From the NCBI RefSeq assembly GCF_002076895.1, contig NZ_CP020465.1:3286001-3350000 (forward strand): a stretch of 64,000 nucleotides of DNA. The letters are read 5' to 3'. This DNA is from Cognaticolwellia beringensis (lineage in GTDB: Bacteria > Pseudomonadota > Gammaproteobacteria > Enterobacterales > Alteromonadaceae). Numbering within the stretch: position 1 is the first letter of the stretch; every line of letters begins with the position of its first letter. A program made the translations under genes and the position numbers. Below the pieces are notes generated by a model. That model was not told where the DNA came from. It made no database searches and saw nothing but the letters and a program-made list of their open reading frames with translations. This document shows positions 9,588 through 17,129 of the stretch, one piece after another.

Positions 9588-9650
9588 TACCGATAAATTG
9601 CGCAAGTTTGACTATTAAAACTTAGCACTCAATAAGTAAGTGAGATAAAA

Positions 9651-11057
9651 ATGCAGCATCTTAACGCGCTGAAAGATTCGACGTATCGGCCAATATGGTT
9701 TGACCTAGCAGAGCAGCCTGAAACACTTCCTCCGTTAACAGCAGATAGTCAATGTGAGTTATTAATAGTAGGCGGAGGTTTCACAGGCTTATGGGCGGCA
9801 TTACAAGCAAAAGAGCGTAAACCTGACGCTGATATTATCTTAATCGAGAAAACCTTTATTGGTAATGGCGCATCTGGCAGAAATGGCGGTTTCTTAAACT
9901 CAAGCCTTGCACATGGTGAAACCAATACCGATCACCATTTCCCTGGAGAAGCTGAAAAGCTTCACGAGTTAGGGCAAGAAAATATTACTGAACTTCTTGC
10001 CAGCTTAAAACAATATGGCATTGACGCTGATTACGAAGCGGTTGGCGAAACTGAAGTGGCTACTAATCAAGGCGCGGCTGACGCTATTCGTAAATATTTT
10101 GAAGCAGAAAAAGCCGAGGGTGATGATGTAGTTTGGCTAGACCAAGCTCAAATGCAAGCAGAGGTTAATTCGCCTACTTATTTAGCTGGCTTATGGCGTC
10201 GTGGCGATCAAAACGGCACGGTAAACCCTTTAAAAATTTGCTGGGGTTTAAAGCGCGTTTTACTTGAGCTTGGCGTTAAAATTTATGAACAAACTGATCT
10301 TGTCGATGTTCAGCCATTAGGCAAAGCACATATGCTAGCTCAGTGTGAACATGCCAGTATAAAAAGTGAAAAAGTATTAATGGCCACCAATGCGTTCACC
10401 AGTTGTGTTGGTAAAATTCGCCGTAGTGTTATTCCAGTGTGGGATTATCAATTAGCTACTGAGCCATTAACTCAAGCGCAGTTAGATACGATCGGTTGGC
10501 ATAAAACACGCCATGCAATTGGTAATCATGCCAATATGTTCCACTACTATAGAATGACCAAAGACAACCGTATTACTTGGGGCGGCGGTGGTGCAGTGCG
10601 ATATTATTTTAATCGCGGTATAACTGACAATTATGCTGATATTCCTGAGCGTTTTGAGCAACTCTCTAAAGAGTTCTTTGAAACATTCCCACAACTTGCT
10701 AATGTAAAATTTAGTCATCGATGGAGTGGTATTATTGCGACGTCGTCACGTTTTTGTATGGTGCCAGGGGTAACGCATAATGGTCGACTTTCATGGGCGG
10801 TGGGTTATACGGGGTTAGGCGTTGGCGCTTCACGATTTGGTGCGCGCGTTGCTATTGAGTTACTGGGTTATCAACCAAGTGATATTATAAAAATGCAGTT
10901 CGTTAGAAAATGGACTTTGCCTTGGGTACCAGAGCCGCTGCGTTGGATTGGTGTGCGTTTAACTCAGCATGCTTTAATTCAAGCCGATAAAAACGGTGGT
11001 AAACGTGGCTTATGGTTGAAGTTATTAGATGCCCTAAATTTAGGCTTTACCTGCTAA
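9651..11057 (+). CDS. FAD-dependent amine oxidoreductase (DAO family)
   Basis: The 468-residue protein opens with a Rossmann dinucleotide motif, LLIVGGGFTGLWAA (residues 38-50), followed by GNGASGRNGG, the second FAD contact of the D-amino-acid oxidase (DAO) fold. Such enzymes oxidise primary or secondary amines to imines and aldehydes with release of H2O2 or transfer to quinone. In this operon it probably works on putrescine, gamma-glutamylputrescine or a related amine, feeding the aldehyde dehydrogenase just upstream. It is about 40 residues longer than the two PuuB-like proteins nearby, with an extra basic C-terminal part (KWTLPWVPEPLRWIG) that could contact membrane or partner. Substrate unknown. 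Confidence 0.82.
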   Translation: MQHLNALKDSTYRPIWFDLAEQPETLPPLTADSQCELLIVGGGFTGLWAALQAKERKPDADIILIEKTFIGNGASGRNGGFLNSSLAHGETNTDHHFPGEAEKLHELGQENITELLASLKQYGIDADYEAVGETEVATNQGAADAIRKYFEAEKAEGDDVVWLDQAQMQAEVNSPTYLAGLWRRGDQNGTVNPLKICWGLKRVLLELGVKIYEQTDLVDVQPLGKAHMLAQCEHASIKSEKVLMATNAFTSCVGKIRRSVIPVWDYQLATEPLTQAQLDTIGWHKTRHAIGNHANMFHYYRMTKDNRITWGGGGAVRYYFNRGITDNYADIPERFEQLSKEFFETFPQLANVKFSHRWSGIIATSSRFCMVPGVTHNGRLSWAVGYTGLGVGASRFGARVAIELLGYQPSDIIKMQFVRKWTLPWVPEPLRWIGVRLTQHALIQADKNGGKRGLWLKLLDALNLGFTC

Positions 11058-11080
11058 AGCTCAATTATTATTATCCCATT

Positions 11081-11108
11081 AAAAACGGCTCTTAATTGAG
11101 CCGTTTTT
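11081..11108. terminator. Bidirectional terminator between convergent oxidase genes
   Basis: AAAAACGGCTC and GAGCCGTTTTT form an 11-bp perfect stem with loop TTAATT; both strands end in a T run. It sits between the plus-strand oxidase and the minus-strand oxidase and can stop transcription from both sides. Confidence 0.88.
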
Positions 11109-11132
11109 ATTTTATGGGTTTATTAATCGCTA

Positions 11133-12425
11133 TTAAATACCTAATTTATCTCTTAAGCCGTAATACCAGGCACCCATCATGGTCATTGGTACTCGCATAG
11201 CTCTGCCGCCAATAAATGGGTAATGAGGTAAGCTTGTAAAAACTTCAAAACGAGATTGTTCACCTGATATGGCTTCAGCCAATATTTTACCGGCTAAATG
11301 CGAGGTATTAACGCCGTGGCCACTATAACCTTGCGCATAGTAAATATTATTACCTATTTTACCCAACTGCGGTAAACGACTTACCGTTAAGAGAAAGTCG
11401 CCGCCCCAGGCATAATCGATTTTATAATCTTTCATGGCCGGGAATATTTTTTCCATGTGGGGTTTTAAGAAGCGTTTGATACTGGCAGGATCGCCACCAC
11501 CATAAGTAACGCCACCACCGAAAAGTAAACGATTATCAGCGGTCATTCGGTAATAATCTAATTTGTAGTTCACATCTTCAACACAATATTGCGAAGGAAT
11601 AAGTGATTTAGCAAGCGCTTCAGGTAATACCTCAGTGGTCACTATTTGCGTACCACAAGGCATCGATTTTCTCGCTAATTTGGGTTCAAGGTTACCCATA
11701 TAGGCATTACCAGCCAATACTAATAGGTTTGCTTTAACATGGCCTTTCTCGGTGCTAACAATGACTTTTTCGTTACCATCTTCTGTAATGTTTTTAATAT
11801 CGATAACTTTCGATTGTTCAAATACTTCACCGCCAATAGAAACTAATGCAGCCGCTTCGCCTAATGCTAGTTTAAGGGGGTGTATATGGCCACAATGTTC
11901 ATCAACTAAGCCACCAATGTAGGCGTCAGTATTCACAATTTTACTTACCCCAGCTTTGCCAACCATAGTTAGCTTTTTATTACCAAAACGCTCCCAAAGG
12001 GCTTTTTTACTCTCAAGCTCTTTTAGTTGTTTTTCGGTAAAAGCGGCAAAAAATCCACCGTGTTTATAGTCTGCGTCAATATTATATTTTTTGATTAAAC
12101 CACGAATACAATCAGCACCTTCAAAGGCCATATTACCCATGGCATTGGCAGTATCTACACCATAATGCTTTTCAATATGGTCAATATCGCGGCTAAAGCT
12201 ATTGACTAACTGACCACCGTTTCTGCCTGAGGCGCCAAAGCCGATATTCGCCGCTTCTAACAATGCTACTTTGTAGCCTTTCTCTTGTAAGGCAATAGCA
12301 GTTGAAAGGCCGCTATAGCCGCCACCAACTACACAAACATCTGCCGTAACCTCTCCTTCTAATGTCGGGTAATTTACGGTTTTATTTGCTGTAGCGGCAT
12401 AATAAGAGTCAGGGTAAGCTGTCAT
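11133..12425 (-). CDS. puuB: Gamma-glutamylputrescine oxidoreductase-like FAD enzyme
   Basis: This 430-residue DAO-family flavoprotein has the Rossmann motif VCVVGGGYSGLSTA (residues 31-43) and GFGASGRNGGQLV. The N-terminal PDSYYAATAN start, the SGHGVNTSHLAGK segment near the C-terminus and the length are typical of PuuB, which oxidises gamma-glutamylputrescine to gamma-glutamyl-aminobutyraldehyde. It is clearly related to the plus-strand gene at 24239, which has the same architecture and length. The two lie head-out on either side of the copper island. Start chosen at 12425, where AGGAC is well spaced. It reads as a single-gene unit ending at the shared terminator. Confidence 0.8.
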   Translation of the reverse strand: MTAYPDSYYAATANKTVNYPTLEGEVTADVCVVGGGYSGLSTAIALQEKGYKVALLEAANIGFGASGRNGGQLVNSFSRDIDHIEKHYGVDTANAMGNMAFEGADCIRGLIKKYNIDADYKHGGFFAAFTEKQLKELESKKALWERFGNKKLTMVGKAGVSKIVNTDAYIGGLVDEHCGHIHPLKLALGEAAALVSIGGEVFEQSKVIDIKNITEDGNEKVIVSTEKGHVKANLLVLAGNAYMGNLEPKLARKSMPCGTQIVTTEVLPEALAKSLIPSQYCVEDVNYKLDYYRMTADNRLLFGGGVTYGGGDPASIKRFLKPHMEKIFPAMKDYKIDYAWGGDFLLTVSRLPQLGKIGNNIYYAQGYSGHGVNTSHLAGKILAEAISGEQSRFEVFTSLPHYPFIGGRAMRVPMTMMGAWYYGLRDKLGI

Positions 12426-12595
12426 TGTTAAGTCCTAAAATAATGTATTTATGATTATAGTGTTTATAAAATAACACGTGTGTTTTAAATAACAAACAGT
12501 CAGTCGATTTTTTTAGGCCTAAAAGCTGATTTAATAAAAAAAATAGATATATCCAGACGTTATTATTTGGCTATTTATCTAATTAATCTGTTATT

Positions 12596-12636
12596 AAGTT
12601 TCTGGTAATGAAGTCGTACTTCATTACCAGAAACTT
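12596..12636. repeat. Perfect 19-bp inverted repeat with 3-bp spacer
   Basis: The left arm AAGTTTCTGGTAATGAAGT (12596-12614) is matched exactly by its reverse complement at 12618-12636, with CGT between. No T run follows on either side, so it does not look like a terminator. It lies in the divergent gap between the PuuB-like gene and the first gene of the copper island, directly left of the FNR-type box. Confidence 0.9.
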
Positions 12637-12649
12637 GATCAGGATCAAG
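12634..12649 (+). promoter_or_regulatory. Predicted FNR-type binding site and class II promoter
   Basis: CTTGATC-AG-GATCAAG contains a perfect TTGAT-N4-ATCAA FNR consensus. A TATACT hexamer at 12670-12675 fits a -10 box with a start near 12682. The FNR box centre at about 12641.5 would then lie at about -40.5, the position from which FNR family proteins activate class II promoters. The first downstream gene starts at 12708. Confidence 0.6.
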
Positions 12650-12707
12650 GTTATAGATATTACAAGGTTTATACTTTTGGAGTGTTTAAAGGAAACTGAT
12701 TATTCTC

Positions 12708-13121
12708 ATGAAAAATCGATTGAATTGGCTATTAGTAATAATGATATATTTGTCTGTTAATGGACAAGTATTTGCTAAGGCTGTTCATGTCTGTACCGAA
12801 ATGGCGTATACCGCTTCTGCATTATCATCCGCTAACACAACGATTAATATTCATGAACATCATCAGCCAATTGAGCCGAGAAAAGATAATCACCAAATAA
12901 ATGAAGAGCATAATACCGCTAGGCCTAAAGCAATGGATAATTGCCATTGCGTAGATTGCGATTGTGTACAAAACATTACAGGACAAGCAAACTCATCATT
13001 GTTGCAAGATAACAGTTTTGCAAATTTCTTCCCTGTCATTTCAATAAATGTGGTTAAGCTAAATAGAAACTTTATATCTTTGCCATATACCAACCCTTAT
13101 AAACCTCCGATTACAATCTAA
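12708..13121 (+). CDS. Small secreted Cys/His-rich protein, probable metal-binding protein of the copper island
   Basis: The 137-residue protein has a signal-peptide-like start (hydrophobic WLLVIMIYLSVNGQVFA then a cleavage-like AKA). The mature part has His-rich (HEHHQP) and Cys-rich (CHCVDCDC) stretches. That composition is common in small periplasmic proteins encoded at the front of copper-resistance clusters (CopL-like or DUF2946-like), which I take as a likeness, not a family call. An AAAGGAAA precedes the ATG. It is the first gene after the FNR-type promoter and lies about 200 bases before the porin gene. A role in periplasmic copper binding is inferred from context and cysteines only. 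Confidence 0.6.
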   Translation: MKNRLNWLLVIMIYLSVNGQVFAKAVHVCTEMAYTASALSSANTTINIHEHHQPIEPRKDNHQINEEHNTARPKAMDNCHCVDCDCVQNITGQANSSLLQDNSFANFFPVISINVVKLNRNFISLPYTNPYKPPITI

Positions 13122-13279
13122 CACGGGATCAGTGTGCCTTTTTTTCAAGGTAGCTGAACTTGTATTCTATTAGACGTTTAGTGCAATAATTTGTCAAAGT
13201 GATTTACATCGCCTAACAAATTAGAACTTCCCCCTGTGCTTTTCGCCACTTATTTAAAAACATTTAATTATACTATTTG

Positions 13280-13305
13280 GCGTAGAGGAGCTCCTCTGCC
13301 CGCCA
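13280..13305 (+). repeat. GC-rich hairpin in the leader of the porin gene
   Basis: AGAGGAG directly abuts its complement CTCCTCT (13284-13297), flanked by TGGCG and CGCCA arms that extend the pairing with small bulges. It lies about 20 bases before the ATG at 13326, close to the ribosome-binding region, so a translational effect is conceivable. Confidence 0.5.
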
Positions 13306-13325
13306 TAAAATACTAAGGCCATATC

Positions 13326-14513
13326 ATGAAAAATGGACTTCTCCAATCGGTTGTAGCAGCAACCTCAATGTCATTAATGACAACTGTTAATGCGCAAGAA
13401 AATTCTACTTTAGATATTGGTCGTTTCGCTATTGCAGGTTATGGCGATGTGACTTATATCAACCAATCGAACATGAAAGATGAAGCAGGAAACGATATTC
13501 AAAATAATGTAGTTGCACGTTTTGTTCCCATATTTTTGTTTCAACTTTCTGAAAAAATTCATATTGAGGCGGAACTAGAGTTCAGTACTAATGCCGAAGG
13601 CGAAACCGAAACTGAACTTGAATACGCCAACATGGATTACTTTTTTAATGACAATACCATCATTACCGCGGGGAAATTCTTATTACCCTTCGGTCAGTTT
13701 GGTGTGAATTTACACCCAAGTTGGATCAATAAAGCGGCGAGCAACCCAGGTCTTTATGGTGGTCACGGTGGTAATGGTTCGTTAGGTGGAATTACAAGTA
13801 TTTTGGGAGACACGGGTATAAATATCGCTAATACATGGAATCTAGGTGATGCAGGGAGAATTTTTACTGATTTTTATACGGTAAGTGGTCCAAGGCAAGA
13901 AGCCGGAGATCATGGCGGTGGAGTAGAAATGTCAGCTAAAAATGGCGACAACAATAACACCATGGCATTTGGTGGGCGTATCGCTTATGCATTTTTACCT
14001 GAATGGGAAGTCGGTGTTTCTTATTACTCAGGAAAATATAGTAATGACGGCGACTTAAATTACGATGCTTATAATATCGATATTAACTGGGTAGGTAGTT
14101 ATGCCAGTGTTCGAGGTGAAATTTTTGGTTCTAGCGCCGAAACAGAGGGTGAGGATGACCCCATTGAAGTTGATGAGCATGGAGAGGAATGGGTAAAAGA
14201 TTTTGATAAAAGTGGCTGGTATATCCAAGGTACTTGGCAAGCACGCGAGCTAGGTAAAGCCTGGTTAAATCCAGTTGAGTTTGTTGTGCGCTATTCAGAT
14301 ATAAAGTCAGATTTTGACGGCAGCATTGGCCATGATTTTGAAGAAGACGCAGGTAAGATGGGCAGTCGTATTTATTATGGTGTCAATTATTGGTTAGAAC
14401 CAAGTGCTGTATTGAAGTTGGGAGCAGAAAGTACATCAATAGATAATGAAGGTGCAGGTCACGGCGGCATAGTTGATGATCGTGTGTTTTTACAGTTAGC
14501 GTTTGGCTTTTAA
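13326..14513 (+). CDS. Outer-membrane porin-like beta-barrel protein
   Basis: The 395-residue protein starts with a signal peptide ending near NAQ-EN. The rest is rich in alternating aromatic/polar strands and acidic loops, ends with a C-terminal phenylalanine (LQLAFGF) as outer-membrane barrels do, and includes KFLLPFGQFGVNLHPSW, a pattern seen in phosphate-selective porin-like barrels. Three Asp/Glu/His/Gly-rich loops (for example DHGGGV and DEHGEE) could bind metal ions. The dihaem cytochrome gene starts 11 bases after its stop, so the two are co-expressed. It may be a channel through which small solutes or metal ions pass; no specific substrate can be stated. Confidence 0.75.
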   Translation: MKNGLLQSVVAATSMSLMTTVNAQENSTLDIGRFAIAGYGDVTYINQSNMKDEAGNDIQNNVVARFVPIFLFQLSEKIHIEAELEFSTNAEGETETELEYANMDYFFNDNTIITAGKFLLPFGQFGVNLHPSWINKAASNPGLYGGHGGNGSLGGITSILGDTGINIANTWNLGDAGRIFTDFYTVSGPRQEAGDHGGGVEMSAKNGDNNNTMAFGGRIAYAFLPEWEVGVSYYSGKYSNDGDLNYDAYNIDINWVGSYASVRGEIFGSSAETEGEDDPIEVDEHGEEWVKDFDKSGWYIQGTWQARELGKAWLNPVEFVVRYSDIKSDFDGSIGHDFEEDAGKMGSRIYYGVNYWLEPSAVLKLGAESTSIDNEGAGHGGIVDDRVFLQLAFGF

Positions 14514-14524
14514 GGAGATTTACC

Positions 14525-15073
14525 ATGAAAATATTAATATTATTATTGACCATATTTACCTTAACCATCAGTACATTTTCAGTCCAAGCACAGCATGTCA
14601 GCGATCCCTCGTTAGTAGCCGAAGGAGCTAAAGTCTACAGTGAAAATTGTGCTCGTTGCCATAATGCACGTCCTGCAGAAGAGTACACAAAAAAAGAGTG
14701 GTCTGTTGTTATTCCTCATATGCGTGCAAAAGCACATATGACAGGTAAGGAAGCATTGGCGGTAGAAGCTTTCTTAGCAAGCACTTTAACTGCTGATGTG
14801 CGCAATATAGCAAGCCATGAAAACACGAATTTACCTAAGAAAACTGGTGCTGAATTAGTCACTCAATTCGGTTGTCAGGGCTGTCATCAACTTAGAGGAG
14901 AGGGAGGTAAATTAGGTCCTGCTTTAGACAATGTTGTTGCAGATAAAGGTGAGGCATTTGTGCTTAAGAAGTTAATGGAGCCTAAGTTTAATAATGCGGC
15001 TTCGGCTATGCCTAAATATCCAATGAATAAGGAAGATATCGCGGCAATTATTGAGTTCTTAAAGCAAGAATAA
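14525..15073 (+). CDS. Dihaem c-type cytochrome, periplasmic
   Basis: The 182-residue protein has a signal peptide (MKILILLLTIFTLTIS, cleavage near QAQ) and two haem-c motifs, CARCH at C42-H46 and CQGCH at C117-H121. Methionines in SAMPKYPM near the end and in the HMRAKAHM segment are candidate sixth ligands. It is read as two cytochrome c domains in tandem. It follows the porin by 11 bases with GGAGATT before the ATG. In a copper-efflux setting it could shuttle electrons to a periplasmic oxidase or reductase, but no such partner is encoded nearby. Electron transfer is certain for the family; the partner is unknown. Confidence 0.85.
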   Translation: MKILILLLTIFTLTISTFSVQAQHVSDPSLVAEGAKVYSENCARCHNARPAEEYTKKEWSVVIPHMRAKAHMTGKEALAVEAFLASTLTADVRNIASHENTNLPKKTGAELVTQFGCQGCHQLRGEGGKLGPALDNVVADKGEAFVLKKLMEPKFNNAASAMPKYPMNKEDIAAIIEFLKQE

Positions 15074-15242
15074 AACAGCAGGTATAGAGGTGGTTTTGAC
15101 GGCATTATTTACAGTTTATTTATATTGTCGTCATTAAATTAATCACTGTTTAACTTTTCAGGTAAATAGAATGCCTCTACTCGTTAATGTTTAAGTCTCA
15201 GACCTGATATTTGTCAAAAATGATGTTTTTACAAATAGTCAC

Positions 15243-15273
15243 TTGACCTGTGTTTAACACATAGGTGTAAGTT
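15243..15273 (+). promoter_or_regulatory. MerR/CueR-type promoter with 19-bp spacer
   Basis: A -35 element TTGACC (15243-15248) and a -10 element TAAGTT (15268-15273) are separated by 19 bp, the over-long spacer that MerR family activators correct. The spacer is dyad-symmetric: ACCT at its left end and AGGT at its right end, around TGTGTTTAACACA, as in CueR and related metal-responsive promoters. It lies about 160 bases before the HMA protein gene. No MerR family gene is visible in the window. Confidence 0.65.
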
Positions 15274-15435
15274 AAGTGTAGGTTTTATAGTTCTTTATTT
15301 TCATATTAAGCATCAGCACTTATGTAATTAGAGCAATAGGTGCAGTAAGCGCTATGAAGTCAACTTATACCAAACATATGAATTGTCACCTCGTTGTAGA
15401 TAAGAATGAAAGTGACGCGCACTAAGGAGATAACC

Positions 15436-15678
15436 ATGAATAGATCAACCGCTAGTATTGCCAATAAAAACATCCAAGAGTTAACCATTGAAGGAGCTTG
15501 CTGTGCAAGTTGTGTCAATAAGATTGAAACAGCATTAAAAGATATTAACGGCGTAAACAGCGCTGAAATGAATTTTGCCTTACGTTCTGTAGTTGTAAAC
15601 GGAGATGTCGGCTCTGCTGTTCTGATTAATGCCATTGAAAGAATAGGTTACAGGGCTAGAACCGCAGCAAGGAGCTAG
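15436..15678 (+). CDS. Small heavy-metal-associated (HMA) domain protein
   Basis: From the ATG at 15436, which has AAGGAG seven bases upstream, the protein is 80 residues long. It is essentially one HMA domain (beta-alpha-beta-beta-alpha-beta) with the metal-binding site GACCASC (C23, C26) and the later GYRAR end. Such domains bind Cu(I) and pass it on to P-type ATPases or periplasmic partners; here it would be a CopZ-like cytoplasmic copper chaperone. It could instead be the detached N-terminal domain of a copper ATPase that is not present here. It is the first gene after the MerR-type promoter. Confidence 0.8.
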   Translation: MNRSTASIANKNIQELTIEGACCASCVNKIETALKDINGVNSAEMNFALRSVVVNGDVGSAVLINAIERIGYRARTAARS

Positions 15679-15680
15679 AA

Positions 15681-15755
15681 ATGAATAAATTAGTCGGTAG
15701 AAATACCAGTATAAATACCCAAAATTTGATTGATAAAGGAGGCTGTTATGTCTGA
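15681..15755 (+). CDS. Possible 24-residue small protein or leader ORF
   Basis: An ATG at 15681 with a strong AAGGAG six bases upstream opens a 24-codon frame that stops at 15755. The stop overlaps the ATG of the next gene (15748) by eight bases, a layout that suggests translational coupling. The peptide ends in KGGCYV and has one cysteine. I see no homology. It may be only a coupling leader rather than a functional protein. Confidence 0.35.
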   Translation: MNKLVGRNTSINTQNLIDKGGCYV

Positions 15756-16119
15756 TTTAGACCATAGAGTTGGCGTTAGAGAAATTAACTTAGTAGTAAG
15801 AAACCTAAGACTTACCAAGGTAACAGAAGAAAATATCGATGGGCTAATTGCGGCAATAGATCAAATGTTCGGCTTAGATGAAGTCTCTTTCAATCGCAAA
15901 GAGCAGAGCATTCATTTAGCTTACGATGCAACCAATTTAGACCTTGATGGCATTGAAAATGTTATTAGAAATCATGGGGCGGATATTCACAATGATTGGT
16001 GGACCCGCACAAAAGACAGCTATTACAAATACTGTGATCAAAACGTCAAGGATAATTTCACACATGAACCTTGGAGTTGTCATAAATCGCCACCAAATTC
16101 GAGCAAAAGAAAACGTTAA
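15748..16119 (+). CDS. HMA-like fold protein without the metal-binding cysteine pair
   Basis: The 123-residue protein starts at 15748, where AAAGGAGG is ideally spaced. Its first two thirds (REINLVVRNLRLTKVTEENIDGL... VSFNRKEQSIHLAYD... IENVIRNHG) follow the beta-alpha-beta-beta-alpha-beta order of an HMA/ferredoxin-like domain, but the CxxC loop is absent. The tail holds WWTRTKDSYYKYCDQNV and HEPWSCHKS, giving two cysteines and several aromatics and histidines. Proteins of this style are often labelled cation transporter in copper islands; the sequence does not support transport. An accessory or chaperone role is possible. It sits between the HMA protein and the lipoprotein. Confidence 0.7.
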   Translation: MSDLDHRVGVREINLVVRNLRLTKVTEENIDGLIAAIDQMFGLDEVSFNRKEQSIHLAYDATNLDLDGIENVIRNHGADIHNDWWTRTKDSYYKYCDQNVKDNFTHEPWSCHKSPPNSSKRKR

Positions 16120-16154
16120 TATCGCGTTAAAAACAACTTAATTAGGAATTACTT

Positions 16155-16505
16155 ATGTTAACGAAAATATCCAAAATAATTGCACTTGTCATTTTTACTG
16201 TAGTGCTTACAGGCTGTGCAAATAGCGATTTGTCACATCGGTATCTCATGCGTGGCCAAGTAGTGTCAGCAACACCAGACAATATTGTTGTTTGCGTTGG
16301 TTTTGATGACGGTGCAAAAGTAGGGCAAATTTTGGAAACGTATCGATTCACCCTGAACGATGACAACGATGACGGTGCCGATTTTTTTCAAAAAGTGGAA
16401 AAAGGGCAAGTGAAAATAGAAGAAATTATGAATGAACACTTCGCTAAAGTATCGGTTGTAAAAGGTACGGTTAAGAAATTCGATATGGTGCAGTTAAAAA
16501 AATAG
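16155..16505 (+). CDS. Small lipoprotein of the copper island
   Basis: The 116-residue protein has a lipoprotein signal with the lipobox VLTGC (cysteine at about residue 21), so it is probably membrane-anchored in the periplasm. The mature part is a compact beta-rich domain (GQVVSATPDNIVVCVG, KVGQILETYRF, FAKVSVVKGTVKKFDMVQL) with one additional cysteine and an acidic DDNDDG stretch that might bind metal. I do not recognise the family. It is the last gene of the segment from the MerR-type promoter to a clear terminator at 16519. Confidence 0.7.
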   Translation: MLTKISKIIALVIFTVVLTGCANSDLSHRYLMRGQVVSATPDNIVVCVGFDDGAKVGQILETYRFTLNDDNDDGADFFQKVEKGQVKIEEIMNEHFAKVSVVKGTVKKFDMVQLKK

Positions 16506-16518
16506 GAACTTCTCGCTT

Positions 16519-16554
16519 GCGTGATGTTGGCAAGCTAGGCATCACGCTTTTTTT
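16519..16554 (+). terminator. Intrinsic terminator after the small lipoprotein gene
   Basis: GCGTGATG (16519-16526) pairs with CATCACGC (16540-16547) around a 13-base loop and is followed by seven T residues. It separates the HMA/lipoprotein unit from the YHS-CusCBA unit. Confidence 0.85.
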
Positions 16555-16582
16555 AAATTAGTTAACTGTTATGGAGGCAGCA

Positions 16583-16879
16583 ATGGAAAGTCTATTTTCA
16601 TTTTTATTATTTGCCGGGATATTTTATCTCATGATGCGCTTTGGATGTGGGGCTCATATGACCCATGGACATCATGATAAAAAATCCGCCAAAAATAGTT
16701 TTATAGATCCTGTTTGTGGGCATGAAGTTGAAGAGGATAAAGGATATGGCAAACTCGAAGAAGGGCATTTATATCGTTTTTGTTCAAGAGAATGTTTAGA
16801 TAGGTTTGACCGTGAACCAGGAAAATTTATTGATAAGCAACATGCAATAACACCAAAGGATAATGAACATGAAACATAA
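16583..16879 (+). CDS. YHS-domain protein with N-terminal membrane anchor
   Basis: Starting at 16583 (the GGAGG just upstream favours it over the ATG at 16571) the protein has 98 residues. An N-terminal hydrophobic helix (LFSFLLFAGIFYLMM) is followed by a His-rich stretch (HMTHGHHDKK). Then comes a YHS domain with DPVCGHEV and RFCSRECLDRF, whose cysteines form the metal site. YHS domains of this type are found in copper ATPases and as free proteins in copper clusters, where they bind Cu. The stop overlaps the start of the next gene. Role: probable membrane-tethered copper-binding protein. Confidence 0.82.
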   Translation: MESLFSFLLFAGIFYLMMRFGCGAHMTHGHHDKKSAKNSFIDPVCGHEVEEDKGYGKLEEGHLYRFCSRECLDRFDREPGKFIDKQHAITPKDNEHET

Positions 16880-17129
16880 AATATCACTGGTTGCATTTGG
16901 CCATGCAACAAGTCTATTTCTTGCCATTAGTTTTACTTTATGTGTCATTTTTGGCTTGTTGTTTCCTCAACAAGCCATGTACCCCGTATGGTTACAACTG
17001 TTACCAGGTTTTGAATGGATAAGCTGGAAAAGCTTCTTTTTAGGGATAGTAGAAAGCTATTTTTATGGTTGGTTTATTGCCCTTGTTTGGGGGCCGATAT
17101 ATAACGTCGCGGGTAGTAAAAGTAGGTAG
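16869..17129 (+). CDS. DUF5676-like small membrane protein
   Basis: The 86-residue protein has two hydrophobic helices, one around ATSLFLAISFTLCVIFGLLF and one around SFFLGIVESYFYGWFIALVWGPIYN, with the loop PVWLQLLPGFEWISW between. It matches my memory of the DUF5676 membrane family, which is common beside YHS and Cus genes; a database search was not possible. The ATG at 16869 is better spaced from AAGGA than the one at 16863. The gene overlaps the YHS gene by 11 bases, so they are translationally coupled. Function unknown. Confidence 0.7.
   Translation: MKHKISLVAFGHATSLFLAISFTLCVIFGLLFPQQAMYPVWLQLLPGFEWISWKSFFLGIVESYFYGWFIALVWGPIYNVAGSKSR

Noticed and set aside
12596..12636. 19-bp inverted repeat as a terminator
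   Set aside because: There is no T run on either side and the neighbouring genes diverge from it, so termination is not the natural function.
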